A stretch of 64,000 nt of DNA from Anaerolineales bacterium (lineage in GTDB: Bacteria; Chloroflexota; Anaerolineae; Anaerolineales; Villigracilaceae). The notes below the pieces were generated by a model, which was not told the DNA's origin, did not search any database, and saw only the letters and a list, made by a program, of their open reading frames with translations. Below are positions 58,115 to 64,000 of the stretch, in pieces (within the stretch, counting starts at the first letter, position 1; each line of letters begins with the position of its first letter). The stretch covers positions 124,001-188,000 of the forward strand of contig JACKAV010000003.1 of NCBI GenBank assembly GCA_020634895.1, read 5' to 3'. Both the position numbers and the translations under genes were made by a program.

Positions 58115-59047
58115 TTACAACACCAAATTTTTCAACGAGTTGCGTACAAAGCCTTCAACATCTTCAATGCCAACTTGATCTGGATTAAACCACTGGATCA
58201 GCGGATCGGACTCCTTGAACCAATTCGCCTGCCTGCGCACAAAGACTCTCGTAATGCGCCTCATCTCGACTTTGGCTTGCTCCACCGTCATTTGACCGTT
58301 CACCACGCTGATACATTCCCTGTACCCGATCGCCGACATACTTGGCAATGTGGGGGAGTATCCACTTGCCAGCAAGCCTTTGACTTCATCCAACAAGCCG
58401 CCTGCGAACATCTTCTCGATGCGTTCATCCACCCGCTGATACAACTCCTCGCGCGGACGTGTCAGCCCAATCGTGATCAACTGATAACGTGAGTCTCCCT
58501 GTCCGCGCTGTTCGGAGAATCGTTTTCCCGTGGTAAAGATGACCTCCAAAGCGCGAATGGTTCTGCGGACGTTTCGTAAATCAATGGCTTGTGCAGCGCT
58601 TGGGTCTAGTATCTTTAATTTGTCGTGTAGCCACTCCTTGCCGTACTCTATTTGCAGTTTTTCCAATACTGCGCGGAGTTTTTCATTCGGTTTCACTTCG
58701 GGCGGAGCCCATCCCTGCGTTACGGCGCGGATGTATTGTCCCGTTCCGCCCACTAACAAGGGGAGGTGTCCGCGCTGGTGTATTTCTGCGATGACCTCTC
58801 TCGCCATTTGTTGAAAGGCGGCGAGACTTAACGTCTCATCGGGGTTGACGATGTCGATCAGGTGATGAGGGACGCGTTCCATCTCTTGTTTGGACGGTTT
58901 GGCTGTGCCGATGTCCATGCCGCGATAGAAGAGACGCGAATCGACTGAAACGATCTCGCCGTCCATTTTTTCAGCGAGGCGCAGCGCCAGTTCTGTCTTG
59001 CCGACGGCGGTTGGTCCAACGATGAGTACGATGGGCGGCTTGTTCAT
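58115..59047 (-). CDS. miaA: tRNA dimethylallyltransferase
   Basis: 310 residues. GPTAVGKTELALRLAEK (P-loop), SVDSRLFYRGMDIGTAKPS, VPHHLIDIVNPDE, VGGTGQYIRAVTQG and DLRNVRRTIRALEV are the family hallmarks. It adds dimethylallyl to A37 of tRNAs that read UNN codons. No Shine-Dalgarno sequence or strong promoter is evident upstream. Confidence 0.95.
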   Translation of the reverse strand: MNKPPIVLIVGPTAVGKTELALRLAEKMDGEIVSVDSRLFYRGMDIGTAKPSKQEMERVPHHLIDIVNPDETLSLAAFQQMAREVIAEIHQRGHLPLLVGGTGQYIRAVTQGWAPPEVKPNEKLRAVLEKLQIEYGKEWLHDKLKILDPSAAQAIDLRNVRRTIRALEVIFTTGKRFSEQRGQGDSRYQLITIGLTRPREELYQRVDERIEKMFAGGLLDEVKGLLASGYSPTLPSMSAIGYRECISVVNGQMTVEQAKVEMRRITRVFVRRQANWFKESDPLIQWFNPDQVGIEDVEGFVRNSLKNLVL

Positions 59048-59202
59048 TTTAGGGGATCAGCATCAGGGTGGATTCTGTTTGGGCGGGCTGGCAGGTTCAG
59101 GTCAGGTTTGAGGCGCGGCATTTCGTCGGTCATATTAATTAAGTTTCTGTTTCTGGTAAACTTTTGTCATCATCCAATTTTAACACTACCAAGGAAGCGC
59201 AT

Positions 59203-60051
59203 ATGATCAACTGGCAGGAACTTACTATTGATATGTTCGTGGAACAATTACGCAATGCGTATCATCGAACGTATGGTGATATTAAAGCGGATTATGGGAA
59301 CATTGTTGCGTGGGTGGGCAGGCTTTCTCTTGAGAATATTTCCAACTCGGATGCGTTGTATCACGACATTGACCATACGATCATGGTTTCTCTGGCTGGA
59401 CTTTCCATTATTGAGGGAAAACATTTGCGTGAAGGCGGTGTGACGCCTATCGATTGGATGCGGTATATGATCGCGGTTTTGTGTCACGATATTGGCTACG
59501 TAAAAGGCGTTTGCAAGAATGACACAGAGGATATGTTCGCGACAGGCGCGGGGGATGAGTTGGTGAATATTCCATTGGACGGCACCGATGTGTCGCTGAC
59601 GCCCTATCATGTGAGCCGAAGCAAACTCTTCGTTATGGAACGGTTTGGCACCGGCGTCCTTGAAAATATGGAAAAAGAGATCGATGCGGAATTGATCGCT
59701 TCCTATATTGAGATGACGCGTTTTCCGTCTCCCAAGGATGATTTTTACAAGGATACCCGCGGGCTGGGTGGACTTGTCCGCGCGGCTGATTTTGTCGGGC
59801 AGTTGGGCGACCCGGATTACTTCCGCAAGACTCCGGCGTTGTTTTATGAGTTTCAGGAATTGGGTTTGAACGAGAGGTTCGGCTATAAATCTCCGAACGA
59901 TATGCGAAAAAATTATGCGAGTTTTTATTGGGAGCAGGTCAATCCCTATCTTCAAGATGCCTTGTTTTACCTGCGCCTGACTGAAGACGGCAAGCAATGG
60001 GTGGCGAACATGCATTCACATGTCTTTGATTCGGAACACACTTATAAATAA
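59203..60051 (+). CDS. HD-domain phosphohydrolase-like protein
   Basis: 282 residues from ATG 59203 (AAGGAAG six bases upstream). An N-terminal helical region is followed by an HD-type metal site: YHDIDHTIMVSLAGLSI and VLCHDIGYVKG, then YHVSRSKLFVMERF and RAADFVGQLGDP. This resembles cyclic-nucleotide or nucleotide phosphohydrolases; the substrate is unknown. No partner domain is present. A strong terminator follows. Confidence 0.78.
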   Translation: MINWQELTIDMFVEQLRNAYHRTYGDIKADYGNIVAWVGRLSLENISNSDALYHDIDHTIMVSLAGLSIIEGKHLREGGVTPIDWMRYMIAVLCHDIGYVKGVCKNDTEDMFATGAGDELVNIPLDGTDVSLTPYHVSRSKLFVMERFGTGVLENMEKEIDAELIASYIEMTRFPSPKDDFYKDTRGLGGLVRAADFVGQLGDPDYFRKTPALFYEFQELGLNERFGYKSPNDMRKNYASFYWEQVNPYLQDALFYLRLTEDGKQWVANMHSHVFDSEHTYK

Positions 60052-60088
60052 GAAAAAGCCGCGGGCTCAACTCCGCGGCTTTTTCTTA
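60051..60088. terminator. Bidirectional terminator
   Basis: AGAAAAAGCCGCGG / CCGCGGCTTTTTCT stem with an eight-base loop, between the convergent HD-domain and aldo/keto reductase genes. Confidence 0.92.
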
Positions 60089-60090
60089 TT

Positions 60091-61014
60091 TTAGATCGCG
60101 TCGGTCACTTCGTCGAGTTTGGCGACTTCATCATCGGTCATGCGCCAGCCTGCTCCGCCTGCGTTGTCTTCCGCTTGTTTGGCGTTCTTCGCGCCGGGGA
60201 TGGGGAGCGCGCCTTTGCAGATCACCCAATTCAATGCAACCTGTGAAACGGTCTTGCCGTGATTTTGTGCCACCTCTTGCAACGCTTTAATGACGGGCGG
60301 CAGTTTTTTGAGTGTATCGGCATAGCTGGATGCGCGCACGCCGGATGGGGGATTCTCAACGGAGTATTTGCCGGTGAGCAATCCCTGAGCGAGCGGGGAA
60401 TAGGCAATAAAGCGGATTCCCAATTCCTTGCACCTTGCGAGTGTTCCATTCTTTTCCGCTTCTCGATTCAATAAACTGAAAGGAAGTTGGTTGGAAGCCA
60501 GTGGAACCCCTTTTTGCGCCAATGCAGAATAGGCGCGGAGCATGTTTTTCTCCCAAAAATTGGAAACACCCACTGTGCGCGCCAAACCTTGCTTCACACA
60601 TTCTGCCATGCCGTCCATCGAAGTTTCGGGGCTCATCACTACGGATGGCCAGTGTATCTGGTACAGGTCCACGGCGTCGATTCCCATCCGCTCGAGGCTG
60701 CCTTTCAATGCCCGCGGTATAAATCCTTTGCTGAAACGCCAGGGCCAGGGGAAGAATTTTGTAGCCACAAGAATGGGTTGCTCGGTTTCCTTCAAGAACT
60801 GACCAAGCATCCGTTCGGAGCGACCGCTTCCGTAGACTTCCGCTGTATCGATAAAGCGGATGCCCATGTTCAGGGAAACGTCAAAAGCTTCTCGTATGCC
60901 CGAATCCGATTTCCCGGACTGATACCCCCAAACAATACGGTCACCCCACTGCCACGCACCCAACCCCATATCCAACGCATGTAAAAATCTGGTTTCATTG
61001 CTGACTTCGTTCAT
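60091..61014 (-). CDS. Aldo/keto reductase
   Basis: About 307 residues. The catalytic tetrad is visible: Asp and Tyr in FIDTAEVYGSGRSER, Lys in LVATKFFP, His in YQIHWPS. GVSNFWEKNML and FIAYSPLAQGLLTGKY follow the usual order, and the NADP-binding end is LPIPGAKNAKQAEDN. It reduces carbonyls with NAD(P)H; the substrate is unknown. AAAGGAG lies five bases before ATG 61014 (a second ATG is at 61017). Confidence 0.9.
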   Translation of the reverse strand: MNEVSNETRFLHALDMGLGAWQWGDRIVWGYQSGKSDSGIREAFDVSLNMGIRFIDTAEVYGSGRSERMLGQFLKETEQPILVATKFFPWPWRFSKGFIPRALKGSLERMGIDAVDLYQIHWPSVVMSPETSMDGMAECVKQGLARTVGVSNFWEKNMLRAYSALAQKGVPLASNQLPFSLLNREAEKNGTLARCKELGIRFIAYSPLAQGLLTGKYSVENPPSGVRASSYADTLKKLPPVIKALQEVAQNHGKTVSQVALNWVICKGALPIPGAKNAKQAEDNAGGAGWRMTDDEVAKLDEVTDAI

Positions 61015-61132
61015 CATATCTCCTTTGGGAAACCAGCCCGATTTTATCTTAAAAAATCATTTTGCCTAAAGATTCAGGTTACAATTCAGCCCGCAAAAAA
61101 ATTTAATAGGAACTCAAGGAACGAAATCCCCT

Positions 61133-61149
61133 CACTTAGGAGGTAAGTG
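61133..61149 (+). promoter_or_regulatory. Upstream hairpin in the rnc leader
   Basis: CACTTA / TAAGTG arms with GGAGG in the loop, ~30 bp before the rnc start. Confidence 0.5.
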
Positions 61150-61156
61150 GATACCG

Positions 61157-61174
61157 CTCCCGGAGTTCCGGGAG
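61157..61174 (+). promoter_or_regulatory. Hairpin that sequesters the rnc Shine-Dalgarno
   Basis: CTCCCGG / CCGGGAG with loop AGTT. The GGGAGG ribosome-binding site of rnc (61170-61175) lies in the 3' arm. It could limit translation or be a site for RNase III itself. Confidence 0.6.
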
Positions 61175-61180
61175 GTTCCC

Positions 61181-61882
61181 GTGAAACAAAAATCGAATAA
61201 GCGGGAAGTGGAAACCGCCTCCAGCCTGAACGAGAGACTGGGTCTGTCCTTTTCCAACTTTTCCCTGCTGACGCGTGCTCTGACCCACCGTTCGTATGCA
61301 AACGAACACCAGGATGGTTCCGAGGACAACGAGCGCCTTGAATACCTCGGTGATGCCGTTCTGGACTTCATCGTGGCGGAATGGGCGTATCGTCATTTTC
61401 CTGAACGCCCCGAAGGTGACCTGACCAAAGTCCGCTCACATCTCGTACGGAACGAGCATCTTGCCGAGTTTGCGCGGCAGATCGACCTTGGCGGAGCCCT
61501 CCGCCTTGGGCGCGGTGAGCGAACGTCAGGCGGATACCTGCGCGACAGTGTGTTGGGGTCCGCTTTTGAAGCTCTGCTTGGTGCGATCTATCTTGACTCT
61601 GATTTTGACAAGGTGAGGAATTTCATGCTACCCTTTCTTGAACCGGTGCAGGATACGATCCTTGACGAGGTCAATGATCCCAAAAGCCAGTTTCAGGAGG
61701 AGGTCCAAGCCTACAAAATGGGACCGATCCTCTACCGCGTTATCAGCACCAGCGGACCCGACCATGCCCGTATGTATGAAGTGGAAGTTGAGATCAACGG
61801 CAAGGTCATGGGGCGGGGCAGCGGTTCGAGCAAGGCAAACGCCGAACGCGAAGCCGCCAGAGACGCGCTGAAAAAACTCTGA
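61181..61882 (+). CDS. rnc: Ribonuclease III
   Basis: 233 residues from GTG 61181 (GGGAGG five bases upstream). RNase III signature NERLEYLGDAVLDF with the conserved Glu and Asp, then GSAFEALLGAIYLD with the second acidic pair. A C-terminal double-stranded-RNA-binding domain follows (DPKSQFQEEVQAYKMG, GSSKANAEREAARDAL). It processes rRNA and structured mRNAs. It is followed 32 bp later by smc, a common bacterial order. The leader has two hairpins, the second hiding the ribosome-binding site. Confidence 0.95.
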   Translation: MKQKSNKREVETASSLNERLGLSFSNFSLLTRALTHRSYANEHQDGSEDNERLEYLGDAVLDFIVAEWAYRHFPERPEGDLTKVRSHLVRNEHLAEFARQIDLGGALRLGRGERTSGGYLRDSVLGSAFEALLGAIYLDSDFDKVRNFMLPFLEPVQDTILDEVNDPKSQFQEEVQAYKMGPILYRVISTSGPDHARMYEVEVEINGKVMGRGSGSSKANAEREAARDALKKL

Positions 61883-61914
61883 AATATATCTAAAATCGAA
61901 AATCATCAATCGTC

Positions 61915-64000
61915 ATGCCTCTTCGTCTAAAATCACTTGAACTGCAAGGATATAAAACCTTCGCCTCGCGTACAACCTTTGAGTTTGCCGCGGGTGTGAC
62001 CGCCATTGTCGGACCGAACGGTTCGGGCAAATCGAACATCGCCGACTCATTGCGCTGGGTGTTGGGTGAACAGTCCTATGCCCTATTGCGCGGCAAAAAG
62101 ACCGAAGACATGATCTTCTCCGGTTCGGAGCATCGCGCCCGCGCAGGCATGGCGCAAGCCACCATCAACTTCGATAACACCGACCAGTGGCTGCCGCTCG
62201 ACTTCACCGATGTTGCGATGGGACGCGTCGCGCACCGCGATGGTCATAACGAATACATCATCAACGGGCAACAGGTCCGCTTGCGAGAAATGAACGAACT
62301 GCTCGCTCAGGCGGGGTTGAGCGAACGGACTTATACCATTCTCGGTCAGGGCTTGGTGGACGCTTCCCTCGCCCTCAAAGCGGATGAGCGCCGCCGTCTC
62401 TTTGAAGAAGCCGCCGGTGTAGGACTCTACCGCGCCCGTCGTGAAGATGCGCTTAAGCGTCTTGACAATACCGAACGCAATCTCGAGCGCGTACTCGATA
62501 TCATGTCCGAACTTGAGCCGCGCATTCGCAGTTTGGAACGGCAGGCGAAACGCGCCATCGAATTTGCCCGCACCCAGGCGGACTTGAAAATTATCCTGCG
62601 CGAGTGGTATGGCTATCACTGGCACCGCGCCCAACGCGACCTGACCGACGCGCGCGAATCTGTCCGCGCGCAGGAAGTACGCATGAACGAATCGCGTGCA
62701 GCGCATGAAAAGGCGCAGGCGGAATATAACAACTTCCGCGAACGCCTTTCAGGTCTGCGCGCGCATCTCAATGAATGGCATCGCAAAGCTGCCGAACTGC
62801 ATACCCAGCGTGAGTCGCTCAGCCGTGACCTCGCCGTGCTCGAAGAACGCCGCCGTTCGTTGACTGCCCAGCAGGCATCTATTCTTTCGGATCAGGAAAG
62901 CGCGATGAATGAACTTCATCTCGCGCGTGAACGCTATCAAGCTGCCGAAACGGACATTGCCCGCGTAAAGAGCGAAAATGACGAAGCCAAATCACAGTTT
63001 GGCAATGCGCAGAATGCGCTTTCCACTCGTCAATCTGAACGCTCCGGTATCGAAGAGCAAATTCAAACCGTTCGCAACCGTATTGAAGAACTTACGCAGC
63101 AGCGTGCCGAGAACAACGCCCGCCTCGATGAATTGAAATCCCGCATCGAAGCGCAGAGCCAAAAGATCGAACAAACACAAAACGCCATTGCCAGCGCTGA
63201 ATCGCAAGCTGAAAAGGCGAAAGCGCAATATGAATATGCACGCAAGACCCGTGAGGGAATTGCCGAAGCTTTGCAAGCCGCTGAAGACAAAGCGCTTGCA
63301 AAACGCGCCGAAGTAGATCGCCTCGATGGCGAACGCCGCGCCGCGCTCGAACGCCGCACGAAGGAAGAGTCCGAACACTCACGTTTGAAGGCGCAGCTCG
63401 AAGTCCTCGAACAATCCGAGCAGTCGCTGGCGGGATACGCCGAAGGCGCGCGCTTCCTGCTCGATGCCGCGCGTCAGTCACGCCTCAATGGCGCGCGTGG
63501 TGCGCTCTCGTCCGCGCTCGATGTGCCTGCCGAACTCGAAACCGCAATTGCCGCCGCGCTTGGCGATACGCTCGATGCAGTGCTTATTGATTCAAATGAA
63601 TTAGAGAATGCCTTGCAGTTGCTTGAGTCTGATGAAGCCGGACGCGCCGCGTTGCTGCCCGTCAATCAAACTTCCGAGGTGTTTAGAACCTCAGAGGTTT
63701 CGGATGATGTTCTTGGTGTTGCATCTGAGCTTGTCAATGCGCCTGAAGAACTTCGCAGCGCCGTGCGACTCACTCTGGGTCAGACTCTCATCGTTCGGGA
63801 TCGCGCCACTGCCCGCAGATTGCAGCCGGATCTGCCGACTCACGCCCGCGTGGTGACTCTTCGCGGGGAAGTCTTCCGCGGCGACGGTTTGGTCATCGCC
63901 GGAAAAACCGCCTCTTCCTCGACGTTGGGGCGGGCTCGCCGTAAACGGGAATTCGAAGAATCTTTAGGCGGACTCGTCGCCCGCATTGCCGAATCCAATG
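61915..64000 (+). CDS. smc: SMC chromosome-segregation ATPase, 3' end outside the window
   Basis: The frame runs from ATG 61915 past the last base, so only ~695 residues are seen of an expected ~1200. Walker A is GPNGSGKSNIADSLRWVLGEQ near residue 34. ERTYTILGQGLVDASLALKADERRRLFEEAAGVG is the conserved hook before the coiled coil. A long coiled coil (~165-490) leads into a hinge region (GARGALSSALDVPAELETAIAAALGDTLDAVLI). It condenses and segregates chromosomes with ScpA/ScpB. No Shine-Dalgarno sequence is clear; it may be read with rnc. Confidence 0.95.
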   Translation, partial: MPLRLKSLELQGYKTFASRTTFEFAAGVTAIVGPNGSGKSNIADSLRWVLGEQSYALLRGKKTEDMIFSGSEHRARAGMAQATINFDNTDQWLPLDFTDVAMGRVAHRDGHNEYIINGQQVRLREMNELLAQAGLSERTYTILGQGLVDASLALKADERRRLFEEAAGVGLYRARREDALKRLDNTERNLERVLDIMSELEPRIRSLERQAKRAIEFARTQADLKIILREWYGYHWHRAQRDLTDARESVRAQEVRMNESRAAHEKAQAEYNNFRERLSGLRAHLNEWHRKAAELHTQRESLSRDLAVLEERRRSLTAQQASILSDQESAMNELHLARERYQAAETDIARVKSENDEAKSQFGNAQNALSTRQSERSGIEEQIQTVRNRIEELTQQRAENNARLDELKSRIEAQSQKIEQTQNAIASAESQAEKAKAQYEYARKTREGIAEALQAAEDKALAKRAEVDRLDGERRAALERRTKEESEHSRLKAQLEVLEQSEQSLAGYAEGARFLLDAARQSRLNGARGALSSALDVPAELETAIAAALGDTLDAVLIDSNELENALQLLESDEAGRAALLPVNQTSEVFRTSEVSDDVLGVASELVNAPEELRSAVRLTLGQTLIVRDRATARRLQPDLPTHARVVTLRGEVFRGDGLVIAGKTASSSTLGRARRKREFEESLGGLVARIAESN

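Overview
The window reads as a stretch of bacterial chromosome of moderate GC, most probably from the Chloroflexota (Anaerolineae-like). This is inferred from gene content and style: large PknB-type kinases with extracellular sensor domains, Thr/Pro/Ala-rich lipoprotein linkers, membrane glycosyltransferases of the GT87/GT39 type, a serpin, an orphan BcsB-like protein, and an rnc-smc pair. No taxonomic search could be run. No rRNA, tRNA, CRISPR array, transposase or prophage was seen. A recurring feature is a -10 hexamer lying only 5-9 nt before an ATG that has no Shine-Dalgarno sequence, which suggests many leaderless mRNAs.

Layout. 1-5.6 kb: membrane protein end, P-loop kinase, class III aminotransferase, small membrane protein, Ser/Thr kinase 1, STAS-like protein. 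5.7-10.5 kb: a giant exported protein with nine ~99-residue repeats, an LPATG motif and its own C-terminal sortase domain, with a small XRE-like gene directly upstream. 11-18.5 kb: stand-alone CinA C-domain amidase, nucleosidase-like protein, serpin, lipoprotein, an SRPBCC-PDZ-DinB fusion, Ser/Thr kinase 2 (paralogue of kinase 1), GNAT protein and a 32-residue membrane peptide. 18.5-24.3 kb: methionyl-tRNA synthetase preceded by a Met-rich mini-ORF and a terminator, GT87-like protein, DUF177/YceD, polyprenyl synthase, TatD. 24.4-30.2 kb: exported TPR-like protein, phosphohexomutase, HhH/coiled-coil membrane protein, GT39-like protein.

30.2-36.3 kb: cysteine desulfurase, a GxxExxY gene inside inverted repeats, a baseplate-J-like membrane protein, RuvX, MltG, alpha/beta hydrolase, small membrane protein. 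36.5-43 kb: conserved membrane protein, an amidohydrolase-CYTH fusion, M14 carboxypeptidase, full-length CinA with a decayed C-domain, FAD oxidoreductase. 43-50.4 kb: orphan BcsB-like protein and a complete branched-chain amino-acid ABC transporter (livKHMGF) behind a long structured leader. 50.7-58 kb: cyclic-nucleotide-binding protein, LysM-M23 peptidase, DUF192 protein, response regulator, exonuclease III, FtsH, acyl-CoA ligase. 58.1-64 kb: MiaA, HD-domain protein, aldo/keto reductase, RNase III, and SMC cut by the window edge.

Most genes are housekeeping or envelope functions. The most unusual items are the substrate-sortase fusion protein, the Met-rich leader ahead of metG, several domain fusions, and a set of palindromic dispersed repeats, one pair of which brackets the GxxExxY gene and supplies the stop codon of the neighbouring cysteine desulfurase gene.
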